Of a DNA stretch of 64,000 nucleotides, positions 1-9,725 are shown one piece after another. How positions within the stretch are numbered: position 1 is the stretch's first letter; every line of letters begins with the position of its first letter. Position numbers and translations under genes: made by a program. The DNA comes from Anaerolineae bacterium (GTDB lineage Bacteria > Chloroflexota > Anaerolineae > Promineifilales > Promineifilaceae). The DNA lies in contig JAMLHW010000016.1 of assembly GCA_023954475.1 (NCBI GenBank), forward strand, positions 51,309 through 115,308, given 5' to 3'. The notes beneath the pieces are model-generated. The model saw only the letters and a program-made list of their open reading frames with translations. It made no database searches and was not told the DNA's origin.

Positions 1-287
1 TCGATGGTGGCGTTAAACGTGCCGTCATCGTTGAAGAACAGCGTATAGTTTTCCGGATTGGGAACGATGATTTCAGGCACCTGATTGCCGTTAGGATCGC
101 GACGTTCCCACATCCATGTCTTGTTAGTGAGTAGCGGATCGGGGGTGTGTTCCCGCGAATCGACAATAGAGCCGGATTCAGCCGGCGTTTCCACCGCCGG
201 CGCTTCTGTCGGCGTTTCGGTTGACGTGCTGCATGCTGCCAGCAAAATCATCAACATCACGAGCAAACCAACAACAGATTTTTTCAT
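1..287 (-). CDS. META/HslJ-like lipoprotein, C-terminus beyond window
   Basis: The minus-strand reading frame starts at ATG 287-285 and runs off the left edge, so only about 95 residues are visible. It opens with a lipoprotein signal: KK, a hydrophobic stretch, then the lipobox LLAAC with the lipidated Cys near residue 19. A Thr/Pro/Glu-rich linker follows, then a segment with TWMWE and YTLFFNDDGTF, which resembles the start of META (HslJ-like) domains found in many Chloroflexota lipoproteins. GGAG lies 8 nt upstream of the ATG. It is expected to be anchored on the outer face of the cytoplasmic membrane. The lipoprotein call is strong; the META assignment is inferred from a short segment. Confidence 0.75.
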   Translation of the reverse strand, partial: MKKSVVGLLVMLMILLAACSTSTETPTEAPAVETPAESGSIVDSREHTPDPLLTNKTWMWERRDPNGNQVPEIIVPNPENYTLFFNDDGTFNATI

Positions 288-887
288 TTGTACTTCTCCA
301 GGTCTGATTGTTTGATAGTGGTCATCTGCGCAACATTTTTTCAGTCACTACTCGTCTTACTTTTACGTCGCAAGCGCAGCAACCGCATGCATGCTAATTA
401 AAAAGCGACACCTATCGATTTTACCTCAGAACAAAAAATAAGCTTTCGGGAATGGACAAGCCCAGATCAAGCGGACTCTATACAATCGGCCGAAAACAAC
501 ATCGCTACCCTATCGTTATCAATATCAAGCTTTTTGATTCTAGTGCGTGCAACCTACATGAGAGAATACAACTTTACTACACATTTTTTGTGCTATGCAC
601 CCAACTTGCAATTGTGTTATTATGACGCAGTTGCTACTATATGTCGTAAGTTAGGACACCGTGTAATCTTGTAGTTCAACACGATCAATTAATCGTATAT
701 AATATGAACAATCTGCCATATTCCTGCAAGACGAGTATGAAATGGTCGGAAAATACCCAATATTGACCATAGCTTTGACTTAACAGCAAGATTTGACCAA
801 AATAGAAGTGGTTTTAGTGTAGGTAGCTTTTTGACGACTAATACACTACAAGCAATGGAATTCTGAACAGCTAGTAAGGAGAGGGCA
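288..887. other. 600-bp intergenic region, divergent promoters
   Basis: AT-richer than its surroundings and without a convincing ORF. It separates the minus-strand lipoprotein from the plus-strand ATPase operon. It contains one copy of the iterated palindrome (near 486) and a candidate promoter at 675-703, which would leave a leader of about 180 nt before the first operon gene. I see no clear riboswitch fold in that leader. Confidence 0.5.
675..703 (+). promoter_or_regulatory. Candidate sigma70 promoter of the P-type ATPase operon
   Basis: A perfect -10 TATAAT (698-703) lies 17 bp downstream of a weak -35 TTCAAC (675-680). It is the best promoter match upstream of the operon, and the weak -35 would fit activator control. 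Position and spacing are read directly; use as the promoter is inferred. Confidence 0.45.
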
Positions 888-1688
888 ATGGAAGTTTTTG
901 CAGCAGTGGTCGGGGCAGGGATTGTCGTCGCTTCGCCGTTTTTACCGGTTCTGCGACCAGTAGCCAAAGCGGCTGTTAAAGGTGGTTTGGCGGTATCAGA
1001 AGCGGTAGTGGGTACGGCGGTTGTGGTTGGTCATCAAGTGAATGAAGTGGTTTCGAAAAGCAAATCGGGCAGCGCGACTGAATCGGCCGAAACACATGCA
1101 GACGAAGCCGTAGATGATGCGGCAGTTGAAGCAGAAGCAACAGCAGCCGGCGGCAAAAAGGTTGGACTGGGAACATTGACAGCAGCAGTGCGCCCCACAG
1201 CACAAGCTGTTGCCAAAGCCGGGGTTGCCGTAACCGACAAGGCCAAAGAAGCAGCCAAAGGCGCCGGCAAACAGTGGAGCGATCTCGTGTCTGAAGCCAG
1301 AGCCTCCCAGGGCGATGCCGACGAACCGGATACTGAAGTGGAATTGGTTGTCGAGCGAGAAGCACCAGTCGCTAAAGCACCGGCTGCTGAAAAACCGATT
1401 GTAGAAAAGCCGACAACTAAAGCAGCAGCAGACAAAAAACCGGCTGCAAAAAAATCAACTGCTAAAAAACCAACCGCAGCTCAACCGGACGATCTCACAC
1501 AGATTCGCGGTATCGGCCCCAAAACAGCTACCTTACTAATCGATGCCGGTATCAAAACATATGGACAATTAGCCGCAGCAGATACGGCACAACTGCGTGA
1601 CATTCTGGATCAGGCTGGCACGCGATACCGCTCAATCAATCCGGACGGCTGGCCTGAACAGGCAAGCCAACTGGTGACCACATCGTAG
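888..1688 (+). CDS. PacL-like/DUF5132-type membrane protein with C-terminal helix-hairpin-helix
   Basis: 266 residues, ATG preceded by a strong AAGGAGAGG. Residues 1-50 form a hydrophobic, Ala/Val-rich segment beginning MEVFAAVVGAGIVVASPF, almost the same as the start of the next gene. A Glu/Ala-rich region follows, with the signature QWSDLVSEAR (about residue 125) shared with three other proteins of this operon. A low-complexity Lys/Ala/Pro stretch (about 165-205, repeated KKPAAKK-like units) leads to a C-terminal helix-hairpin-helix (IRGIGPKTATLLIDAGI). In Mycobacterium, PacL proteins (DUF1490) have a membrane helix plus Glu-Ala motifs and scaffold P-type metal ATPases; similarity here is in layout, not proven homology. 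First gene of the operon. Confidence 0.7.
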   Translation: MEVFAAVVGAGIVVASPFLPVLRPVAKAAVKGGLAVSEAVVGTAVVVGHQVNEVVSKSKSGSATESAETHADEAVDDAAVEAEATAAGGKKVGLGTLTAAVRPTAQAVAKAGVAVTDKAKEAAKGAGKQWSDLVSEARASQGDADEPDTEVELVVEREAPVAKAPAAEKPIVEKPTTKAAADKKPAAKKSTAKKPTAAQPDDLTQIRGIGPKTATLLIDAGIKTYGQLAAADTAQLRDILDQAGTRYRSINPDGWPEQASQLVTTS

Positions 1689-1759
1689 TTAACCATTGCC
1701 TTAAAGACAGACCGATCAACCTTGTAAGGTATCGATATTTTCGAAGGAGAAAACGAATC

Positions 1760-2011
1760 ATGGAAGTTATTGCAGCACTTCTGGGAATTGGCGTTGTAGC
1801 TGTTTCGCCATTGGTACCGGCACTGCGCCCGGTCGCCAAAACGGTCGTAGCAGGTGGGTTAGTGGTCACAGATGCTGTACGCACCAACGCGGCCATTGCC
1901 GGTGAACATTGGATGGATCTCGTCGCCGAAGCCAAAGCCGAGCGCGCCGCCGAAGCGGAAGCCCGCGCTACGGTTGTTGAAACCATCACCATCCCTCTCG
2001 ACGAAGAATAA
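1760..2011 (+). CDS. Short PacL-like/DUF5132-type membrane protein
   Basis: 83 residues with AGGAGA 8 nt before ATG. The N-terminal 35 residues are a hydrophobic helix-forming segment closely matching the start of the preceding protein (MEVIAALLGIGVVAVSPLVP). Then comes HWMDLVAEAKAERAAEAEAR, a Glu-Ala motif region like that of the mycobacterial PacL ATPase scaffolds, and a short acidic tail. It has no Cys and no obvious metal-binding cluster. It is probably a paralogue of the previous gene that lacks the Lys-rich and helix-hairpin-helix parts. Inferred role: single-pass membrane partner of the ATPases encoded just downstream. Confidence 0.7.
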   Translation: MEVIAALLGIGVVAVSPLVPALRPVAKTVVAGGLVVTDAVRTNAAIAGEHWMDLVAEAKAERAAEAEARATVVETITIPLDEE

Positions 2012-2138
2012 TAACGTATTCGGATTTGCTATTCCGATTCAATCGAGTTTTGATAATTCAACCAACACGCGGTATGAGTTTGGTAAGCAGCACATGTCTA
2101 CCGCACTCTAGTGCCATGCTAAATTGAGCAGTTTGTCT

Positions 2139-4568
2139 ATGCACGCTACCTGCGAAGTCGTTCATCAATCCAGCGGTCGCATCCGTCTACGTGTGCCTGG
2201 ACTCAGGGAACAACAGGGCTTGAGCCAGGTTCTGATCACGTTGATACTCAATCAGCCCGGGATTATCCGTGTGCGGTCGAGCGTGGTGACTGAAAGCGTG
2301 ATCATTACGTTTGATCCGGCGCACTGGACGCCTGCCACACTGCTCGATGCCTTGCGCGGTCAACCGTCATTTGAGGCCGGGCAGCTCCCGATGCCTGAGA
2401 CGGAAGCCGAGACGCAGCAGGTTGATTTTCCGTTTGGCAGTTGTCAGGTTGCCCACGCGATTCGTGGCCGCGTTCGTCTCAAATCGGCCGAATTCGGCAA
2501 CGAAGATCTGGCGCGTGCTGTGCAGACCTTTTTGGAAAGACAAGCCGGCATCCGGCGCGTGCGCTTCAATCTGCGGGCGGAAAGTGTGGTTGTCGATTAT
2601 GACCCGGTTACATGGGATGCGCAGTCTCTGGCGCTGCTGATCAAGGCATACAATCCGCAGCCGGAAGAACTCGCACTCATTTCGGCCGAAAATACCGCCC
2701 CACCCCAGCACACGATCAGACAATCCCAAAAGGAAGTCATGGTTGCCGGTTCGGCACTACTGCTCAGCCTGGTCGGTGGCCCGGCGGCACCGCTGGCAGT
2801 GGGATTACTCTGGTTCAGTACGCGCTCCATCTTCGAACGCGCCTACCACACCCTGTTGCACGACCGCAAACTCACCGTCGAATCACTCGATGCGGCTGCA
2901 ATCTCCGTCCTGACTCTGCAAGGCATGTTCTGGCAGGTCGCGTTGCTCAACCTCATGCTCTCCAGCGCTGAACTGCTTCGCGCCCGTACGCAAGAGCAGG
3001 CACGCCGCGAACTAACCGATGTTCTCGACTTCATGACAGACAGAGCCTGGATTGAGCGCGACGGTCAGATCATCTCCATTCCCGCATCTGAACTGCAACC
3101 AGACATGCTCGTTTTCGTTTTCCCCGGTGAGCGCATTCCGGCTGACGGCGTTGTGACACGCGGTCAGGCACTGGTCGATCAACATATGCTCACCGGCGAA
3201 TCAATGCCCATCGTCAAAGAGATCAGTGACGACGTATACGCCGCTACGGTTGTGCGAGAAGGCGAACTACAATTGCGGGTAACCCGCTCCGGCGACGAAA
3301 CCCAGGCAGCACAAATCGTGCACTTGATCGAAAGTGCACCCATCTTCGATACGCGGGCGCAAGATTACGCGCAGCGCTGGGCCAACCGGCTGGTTCCCTA
3401 CAGCTTTATGGGAGCGGGCATTCTGGCATTGACCGGTAATTTTGCCCAGGCGGCGGCACTGCTCGTCATTGACTACGCGGCTGGTTTCAAAATATCGGCA
3501 CCGACGACGATCATGAGCGCGATGACCAAAGCGGCACGCCACGGTATTTTCATTCGCGGAGGGCGTCATCTGGAGCAGTTGGCTGAAATCAACGCGATTG
3601 TCTTTGACAAAACGGGGACGCTGACTATTGGTTCACCGGAAGTTGTCAACATCGCGGTGCTGAGTACAGACTGGTCTGAAGATGATGTATTGTCCTTTGC
3701 GGCTTCGGCCGAACAATGTCTGACGCACCCGGTTGCACTCGCTGTAACCAATCTGGCTCTCAGCAGAGGGCTGCCCGTACCGGCGCGTGACAGTTTCGAC
3801 TATCAACTCGGCCTTGGTGTTGCGGCCAACGTCGACGGCCACACAGTTCTCGTCGGCAGCCATCGATTCCTGGCGGCAGTTGGCGGTATCCAATTTGACA
3901 GCCGCGCCGACTACGCCCTGCGCCAGATCGAAGCACGCGCCGCGTCACCCCTTTGCATTGCCATCGACGGCGAGCTGGCAGGCATGTTGGGACTGGCCGA
4001 TCCCATTCGCGCAGAAGCAGCCAATGTCATGCGAGCATTGCGGCAGCGTGATATTGACAAAATTGTCATGCTGACTGGCGATCGCGCACCGGTTGCCCAC
4101 GCCGTTGCCCGCGATTTGGGTATTGATGACTATGTCGCCGAAGTTTTCCCTGCCGACAAGCTGGCTGCGGTCAAGAAGTTGCAGGAACAAGGGTACGCGG
4201 TGGCTGTGATTGGGGACGGCATCAATGATTCACCTGCATTGACGCAAGCTGATGTCGGTATTGCGGTCAATGGCGGCACGGCGCTGGCTCAGGAATCGGC
4301 CGATGTCGTTTTCCTGCAAGGTGATTTGCACAAGCTCATTGAAGCAATTGACATTTCCCGCGAAGGCATTGCCCTCGTGCGCCAGAACTGGGACATCGTA
4401 CGCATCCCCAACACTATCGGCCTGGGGCTGGCCTTTACCGGTTTTATCGGCCCACTGGGCGCATCGATTCTCAGCGACGGCGCGGCGCTGGTAGCCGGCA
4501 GCAACGCACTGCGTCCGCTGTTGAACAACGGCACAAAACCAGACGGGGAGGCTGCGCCAGATGCGTAA
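2139..4568 (+). CDS. P1-type (heavy-metal-type) P-type ATPase 1, two N-terminal HMA-like domains
   Basis: About 809 residues from ATG 2139 (a TTG 15 nt upstream is possible). Two HMA-like domains come first (about residues 1-60 and 95-155). Each lacks the CxxC metal site and has GRIRLRV or GRVRLKS instead. The ATPase core is canonical: LTGES in the actuator domain (about 350), DKTGTLT phosphorylation site (Asp near 490), HP motif, MLTGD, and GDGINDSPA hinge (about 693). The membrane motif that is CPC/SPC in P1B pumps reads SAP (about 453), so the substrate cannot be predicted from known signatures. It is followed closely by a second ATPase gene. Likely an active integral-membrane ion pump; metal specificity unknown. 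Confidence 0.9.
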   Translation: MHATCEVVHQSSGRIRLRVPGLREQQGLSQVLITLILNQPGIIRVRSSVVTESVIITFDPAHWTPATLLDALRGQPSFEAGQLPMPETEAETQQVDFPFGSCQVAHAIRGRVRLKSAEFGNEDLARAVQTFLERQAGIRRVRFNLRAESVVVDYDPVTWDAQSLALLIKAYNPQPEELALISAENTAPPQHTIRQSQKEVMVAGSALLLSLVGGPAAPLAVGLLWFSTRSIFERAYHTLLHDRKLTVESLDAAAISVLTLQGMFWQVALLNLMLSSAELLRARTQEQARRELTDVLDFMTDRAWIERDGQIISIPASELQPDMLVFVFPGERIPADGVVTRGQALVDQHMLTGESMPIVKEISDDVYAATVVREGELQLRVTRSGDETQAAQIVHLIESAPIFDTRAQDYAQRWANRLVPYSFMGAGILALTGNFAQAAALLVIDYAAGFKISAPTTIMSAMTKAARHGIFIRGGRHLEQLAEINAIVFDKTGTLTIGSPEVVNIAVLSTDWSEDDVLSFAASAEQCLTHPVALAVTNLALSRGLPVPARDSFDYQLGLGVAANVDGHTVLVGSHRFLAAVGGIQFDSRADYALRQIEARAASPLCIAIDGELAGMLGLADPIRAEAANVMRALRQRDIDKIVMLTGDRAPVAHAVARDLGIDDYVAEVFPADKLAAVKKLQEQGYAVAVIGDGINDSPALTQADVGIAVNGGTALAQESADVVFLQGDLHKLIEAIDISREGIALVRQNWDIVRIPNTIGLGLAFTGFIGPLGASILSDGAALVAGSNALRPLLNNGTKPDGEAAPDA

Positions 4569-4607
4569 CGACAGGCGGCTGCCCTCCAACCTGTGTGGGG
4601 TGAAACG

Positions 4608-7010
4608 GTGAGCCTTTTCGATTTCGCCCAGAAAATAACGCCGTCGAGCTTATGGCCCGATAATCGCGCCAATGGTTCGGCCGAAAAATCCGGTGCTGCC
4701 AACGGCGCACGCAACCACTCAGATAACGGTGCAAAACAGAACGGCCACAAAACTGCACCCTTATCGCGTACCGCGCCAAGCGCCAACGGAACCAATACCG
4801 CCATCACATTTGAAGTCGCGCATCATGTGCCGGGCCGCGTACGGCTGCGCATTCCACGGCTGGCGCGCGACGCCGCATTTACCGACCGCCTCATCACCGA
4901 GGTTGAGTTACTGCCTTCGGTGACCGCTGTCCGCGCCAACCGCCGCACGCAATCGCTCGTTGTCGAATATAAGAAACTGTCTGCCCGCAGCACGCTTCCG
5001 ACCGCTATGGCACAGCAGTTGGGGCGTGCCATTCAAGATGCGGCTGCCGGCAAAACAGCATTGGATGTGACACAGTACACGCCAGCTTCGGCCGAAAATT
5101 CAGTCGGCTTTGGTCGCACCTATTACCTGCAAAAACTGACCTTACCCGTCCTCGGCCTGGGGCTGAGCGCCGGTGTCGTCGCCGGCATGGCCATTCCCCC
5201 CGTACTCGTCGGCGGCACTATCCTCATTGCCGCTCTGCCCATTTTCAAGCGCACGGCAGAGGGCATTCGTGATGAGAAACGGCTCACCGTCGATTTCCTC
5301 GATTCCACGACCATCGTCCTGTTGACCGCCCAAACCAGTTTTGCACCGTCCGCCTTTATTGTCGGCGTCATCGAAGGGTCAGAAGTACTGCGCGACTGGA
5401 CAGCGCGACGCAGCCAACAGGCCAGCCTGGCGCTGCTAATGGACCAAGAGCGCCTGGTGACCGTCGAACACGACGGCGAACAATGCCTGACGCCGGTCGA
5501 AGAGGTGGTTGTCGATGACATCATCATCGTCTATCCCGGTGACCAGATTCCGGTAGACGGCGTGATACTGGACGGTCAGGCAATGGTCGATCAGCATCAG
5601 GTCACGGGTGATTCCATTCCGGTTCTGTGTACTGCCGGCGACAGCGTCCACGCGTCCACATTGGTGTTGGAGGGCACATTACGCCTCCACGCCCAACATA
5701 CAGGTCATGAGACGCATGTCGGGCAGGTCATGGCAGCGATGCAAACAGCCCCTGCTACAGACACGCGTGTCAGCAACTATGCACGCAAAGTAGGCAACTG
5801 GGCGGTTCTGCCGACGTTGGCAATCGGCGGCGTTGTCTTTGGCGCATCGGGTAATCTGGCCCGTGCGACCAGCATCGTCAGCATGGATTTGGGAACCGGC
5901 ATGCGCGTTTCGGCACCGATTGCTATCCTGACAGCACAGACAAATGCAGCGCGTCGTGGCATTTTGATACGCAGCGGACAGGCGCTGGAAGCGTTGTCTC
6001 AGATCGACACAATTATATTTGACAAAACGGCAACGTTGACAGAAGGCCGCGCCAAAATCATATCCGTTGATATTGTGAACGATTCGATTTCGGCCGACTA
6101 TCTGATCACACTGGCGGCATCGGCCGAACAAACCCTCGGGCACCCGATTGCCGAGTCGATTGTACGCTATGCACACGATCTCGATGTCGCCATCCGCCCG
6201 TGTTCAGCGTGGCAGTACAGCACTGGCCTGGGCGTAGCCGCGACCATTGACGAGCAGACAGTCCATGTCGGCAATCGCCATTTTATGGCCCAGTTGGGCA
6301 TCGATGTCACAGAGCTGGAGGCGGCACGTGAGCGCCGTCTGCAAAGTGCGACGCATGTCTATGTGGCAGTGGGCGACGTGCTTGCCGGTGTGATTACGTG
6401 TGCGGACCCGCTTCGGCCGAATGCCGCCACCGTTATCGACCACCTGCAAAACGCGCAGATCACACCGCTGTTGGTGAGCGGAGACAGCCGGACGGTCGTA
6501 TCAACTGTAGCCGAGACGCTCGGTATCGCTACAGAATACGCCTTTGCGGAGATGCTGCCGGAACAAAAATTGCACGTAGTGCAATCTCTGCAAGCCCAGG
6601 GCCATCGCGTCGCCTTTGTCGGTGACGGCGTGAATGACGCCGCAGCGATGGCACATGCCGATGTCTCGATTACATTGGGTGGTGCAACTGATCTGGCACT
6701 GGAATCGGCCGATATTGTCCTCACCAACAGCGATCTGGGCGATTTGCTTAACGCAAGGGACATTGCTCGCTACGCCATGCGCATCATCGGGCAAAACAAA
6801 GCGCTCAACGTGATACCCAATATCAGTGGCATCGCCTACGCTTCCGTAGCGGTTATGAATCCGCTTTTCGGCGTGGTGATCAACAATGGGTCTGCCGCAT
6901 TATCCGCACTTAACAGCTTGCGGCCTCTAAAAGCGCCACAGAAGTATGCCGACCGTTCACGCATAGCAGCAACCGGCAAGTCAGTTATTGAAACGGGGGA
7001 CACAGTATGA
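4608..7010 (+). CDS. P-type ATPase 2 with altered catalytic motifs (possible pseudo-ATPase)
   Basis: About 800 residues. I prefer GTG 4608, which gives an MSLFDF start after GGGG; GTG 4593 is the alternative. A disordered Asn/Ala-rich N-terminus leads to an HMA-like domain (HHVPGRVRLRIPR, no CxxC) and then a P1-type ATPase core. Two near-invariant sites differ: the actuator motif is TGDS instead of TGES (Asp near 335), and the phosphorylation loop is DKTATLT instead of DKTGTLT (Asp near 472 kept, Gly replaced by Ala). The nucleotide-domain motif is VSGD, while the HP motif and GDGVNDAAA are kept. The membrane CPx position is SAP. No frameshift or stop is present, so it is maintained. It overlaps the next ATPase gene by ATGA. 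It may be slow, regulatory or a partner subunit (inference). Confidence 0.88.
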   Translation: MSLFDFAQKITPSSLWPDNRANGSAEKSGAANGARNHSDNGAKQNGHKTAPLSRTAPSANGTNTAITFEVAHHVPGRVRLRIPRLARDAAFTDRLITEVELLPSVTAVRANRRTQSLVVEYKKLSARSTLPTAMAQQLGRAIQDAAAGKTALDVTQYTPASAENSVGFGRTYYLQKLTLPVLGLGLSAGVVAGMAIPPVLVGGTILIAALPIFKRTAEGIRDEKRLTVDFLDSTTIVLLTAQTSFAPSAFIVGVIEGSEVLRDWTARRSQQASLALLMDQERLVTVEHDGEQCLTPVEEVVVDDIIIVYPGDQIPVDGVILDGQAMVDQHQVTGDSIPVLCTAGDSVHASTLVLEGTLRLHAQHTGHETHVGQVMAAMQTAPATDTRVSNYARKVGNWAVLPTLAIGGVVFGASGNLARATSIVSMDLGTGMRVSAPIAILTAQTNAARRGILIRSGQALEALSQIDTIIFDKTATLTEGRAKIISVDIVNDSISADYLITLAASAEQTLGHPIAESIVRYAHDLDVAIRPCSAWQYSTGLGVAATIDEQTVHVGNRHFMAQLGIDVTELEAARERRLQSATHVYVAVGDVLAGVITCADPLRPNAATVIDHLQNAQITPLLVSGDSRTVVSTVAETLGIATEYAFAEMLPEQKLHVVQSLQAQGHRVAFVGDGVNDAAAMAHADVSITLGGATDLALESADIVLTNSDLGDLLNARDIARYAMRIIGQNKALNVIPNISGIAYASVAVMNPLFGVVINNGSAALSALNSLRPLKAPQKYADRSRIAATGKSVIETGDTV

Positions 7011-9637
7011 CGACGATGAACGGATCATCATCCAACGGCGCTCAAGCAGGCGGAGGTTTCCGGTTGCCTGGTTGGAAATTCTGGCAGCGCGCACAAACAC
7101 CAGCACCTAAAGCCAACGGTACAGCACAAAAAGCATCGGTGAAAGGCTCGGTGGCACTGGTCACCACAACAGACGGCGACCAGACAACACAAATACAATT
7201 CCAGATCAAGCATTGGGTTCGGGGACGTCTACGCCTGTCCATTCCGCGTCTGGTCTACGATACGGAGTATGGCGACCGTCTGCAATACCTGATCGTCGGC
7301 ACCAGTTCAGCGTTTAGCGTACGTGTCAACACAAAGGCACAGACACTCGTCATTCGCTACGATCCGGAAAATGTCGATCCGGCCGAATTCTTGCAGGAGA
7401 TCGTCATTTGTGTCAAAAATGCCTCTAAACCGGAAGCCGCGCTGGCAAAATACAAAGAAGAGCCGGAAGAGGTTGAGCAAATCAACTATCTAAAACGCCT
7501 TGGTCTGCCAGGCGTGGGTTTGGCACTCGTATTAGGCACGTTCGCAGGTCTGGCTGTACCACCCGCTTTACTGGCCGGCGTGATTACCGTTTCCGCCATC
7601 CCTGCATTCCGCCGCGCCTACGAAGGTATTCGTTACGAAAAGAAATTGAACGTCGATTTCCTCGACTCGACAGCCATTGTCGCTCTCACGGCAACCGGTT
7701 TTTACTTCCCACCCGCTTTGATGATTGGCTTGATTGAATCAGGCGAAATCATCCGCGATTTGACCGCGCGCCGCACAGCTCGTGCCAATCTCGATCTGCT
7801 GGATTCTCTGGGCAAAACGGCTCGTGTGGAGCGCGGCGGCATCGAAATAGAGTTGCCTTTGGCGGAAGTCATTGAAGGAGACATTGTCGTCGTCTATCCG
7901 GGCGATCAGATTCCGGTTGACGGGACAGTTGCCAGTGGATTGGCTTTAATTGATCAACAAAAATTGACCGGCGAGTCGATTCCGGTCACACGTGAATCAG
8001 GGCAGGATGTCTTTGCTGCCACGCTGGTTGTCGATGGATCACTGCGTATTGAAACGCGGCGGACGGGTGATCAAACCCGTGCCGGTATCGTCGTTTCACT
8101 GATGAAATCCGCACCGGTTCACGATACCCGTATGGAAGATTACGCCAAAAAAGTAGGCGACAGAATTGTGATTCCGACACTGGCACTGGGCACGGCTGTG
8201 ACTTTTGCTACTGGCGGCAACATTGTACGTGGCGTCGGTGTAATCACCCTCGACATCGGTACAGGTGTGCGTGTCTCTGTGCCGACGGCCATCCTCGCTT
8301 CGCTGACCTACGCAGCACGCAATGGCGTCTTGATCCGCAGTGGGCGCGCCATTGAGCAGCTAGCTAATGTAGATACTATCGTTTTCGACAAGACCGGTAC
8401 CCTCACACAGGGCAACGCCGGTGTCGTGGGCATTTACATCAGTGAACGCGCTGTCGATAGCTGGGAAGTGCTGCAACTGGCGGCAACGGCCGAACAGGGA
8501 TTGACCCACCCGGTAGCTGAAGCAATTGTCCGACACGCACGCGAGAATGAAATTTTCGTCGGAGAGTGCGACGAATGGGAATATCACGTCGGTCAGGGCA
8601 TTGAGGCACAGATCAACGGACGCAACATCTATGTCGGCAGTGGGCGCATGATGCGTAATATGGATATTCCGATAGAGGCCTTTTTGAGCGCTAACCCGGA
8701 AATCGAGGCCAGTGCTGCATCTCAGGTCTACGTCGCTGAAGACGATGCGCTGCTCGGCATTATTTTGTACAAAGACCCTGCTCGCCCTGAAAGTGTTGAG
8801 GTTATTAACGATCTGCATCGGATGAACATTACGCCGTACATGTTGAGTGGTGATATGCAGCGGGTAGCCGACGCCATTGCCGCCGAACTGGGCATAGCGC
8901 CGGAGCATGTGTATGCTGAAGCCTTCCCCGAGCGCAAGGTGGAAGTCGTCAAGGAGTTGCAGGAAAGCGGCAAGACGATCGCCTTTGTCGGTGACGGCAT
9001 CAATGACTCGGCCGCATTGGCCCATGCCAGTGTTTCGATTTCTTTTGCGGGTGCAACTGATATGGCGCGGGAAACGGCCGATATTGTGCTGATGGACGAT
9101 GATCTTTCGGCTTTGATTTTGGCGATCCAGATTTCTAAACACGCCTTGCGTGTGGTGCGTCAGAATGTGGGGATTGTCGTCGTACCCAATGCGACCGGTA
9201 TGGTGATTGCAGCTCTGATCGGTCTCGATCCGGTATTGGCTGTGTTGCTCAACAATGGATCGGCGATTGCAGCCGAAATGAATGGTTTTCGGCCGTTGTT
9301 GGGACCACCAGGACGCAAGCAGAGTTTGCCAGCACCAGAATCGTATTTTGCGGCCGCTTTGCAGGAAACAACACTCGAAAACCTTGCTGAGGCTGCAATA
9401 GACAACGAAGTAATTGAATTGGAAGCTACGGTCAACAATGGTCACGTAACGATTGTCGAGCACAATGAGCAAGGTAATGGACACACAATTGCCCTTGAAC
9501 TGGATACGGATAGCGGGCAAGAATGCGAAATTAGCTGTGATGATACGGGCAGCAATGGTTTAGAGGCGCGTAGTTTTGAGGTGCACGCGGCATCTGTCGG
9601 CCATGAGCCGATTCAGAATGGACATGCTCCTCTGTAA
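7007..9637 (+). CDS. P1-type P-type ATPase 3 with long C-terminal tail
   Basis: 876 residues; the start codon overlaps the previous stop (ATGA), implying translational coupling. After a short polar N-terminus there is one HMA-like domain (HWVRGRLRLSIPR, no CxxC). The core is canonical: LTGES (about 321), DKTGTLT (Asp near 461), LTHPVAEAIV, LSGD, GDGINDSAA. The membrane CPx position reads SVP. The family core ends near residue 770 with NNGSA and FRPLLGPPG. It is followed by an unusual acidic tail of about 100 residues with two closely placed Cys (CEISC) and several His, which could be a metal-sensing or interaction tail. It is more similar to ATPase 2 than to ATPase 1 around the first membrane segments. 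Confidence 0.9.
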   Translation: MTTMNGSSSNGAQAGGGFRLPGWKFWQRAQTPAPKANGTAQKASVKGSVALVTTTDGDQTTQIQFQIKHWVRGRLRLSIPRLVYDTEYGDRLQYLIVGTSSAFSVRVNTKAQTLVIRYDPENVDPAEFLQEIVICVKNASKPEAALAKYKEEPEEVEQINYLKRLGLPGVGLALVLGTFAGLAVPPALLAGVITVSAIPAFRRAYEGIRYEKKLNVDFLDSTAIVALTATGFYFPPALMIGLIESGEIIRDLTARRTARANLDLLDSLGKTARVERGGIEIELPLAEVIEGDIVVVYPGDQIPVDGTVASGLALIDQQKLTGESIPVTRESGQDVFAATLVVDGSLRIETRRTGDQTRAGIVVSLMKSAPVHDTRMEDYAKKVGDRIVIPTLALGTAVTFATGGNIVRGVGVITLDIGTGVRVSVPTAILASLTYAARNGVLIRSGRAIEQLANVDTIVFDKTGTLTQGNAGVVGIYISERAVDSWEVLQLAATAEQGLTHPVAEAIVRHARENEIFVGECDEWEYHVGQGIEAQINGRNIYVGSGRMMRNMDIPIEAFLSANPEIEASAASQVYVAEDDALLGIILYKDPARPESVEVINDLHRMNITPYMLSGDMQRVADAIAAELGIAPEHVYAEAFPERKVEVVKELQESGKTIAFVGDGINDSAALAHASVSISFAGATDMARETADIVLMDDDLSALILAIQISKHALRVVRQNVGIVVVPNATGMVIAALIGLDPVLAVLLNNGSAIAAEMNGFRPLLGPPGRKQSLPAPESYFAAALQETTLENLAEAAIDNEVIELEATVNNGHVTIVEHNEQGNGHTIALELDTDSGQECEISCDDTGSNGLEARSFEVHAASVGHEPIQNGHAPL

Positions 9638-9725
9638 GCTGTTACTATTTAAGCGCATTCAACGAGCTGCCGGCAAACATTATTGTCGTGCGTGACGGGT
9701 GTAAAGTCACCCGAAGAGGAATATC

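Noticed and set aside
2139..9637. Copper (CopA) or zinc/cadmium (ZntA) transporters
   Set aside because: All three lack CPC/SPC in the membrane motif and CxxC in the HMA-like domains, so a metal assignment is not supported.
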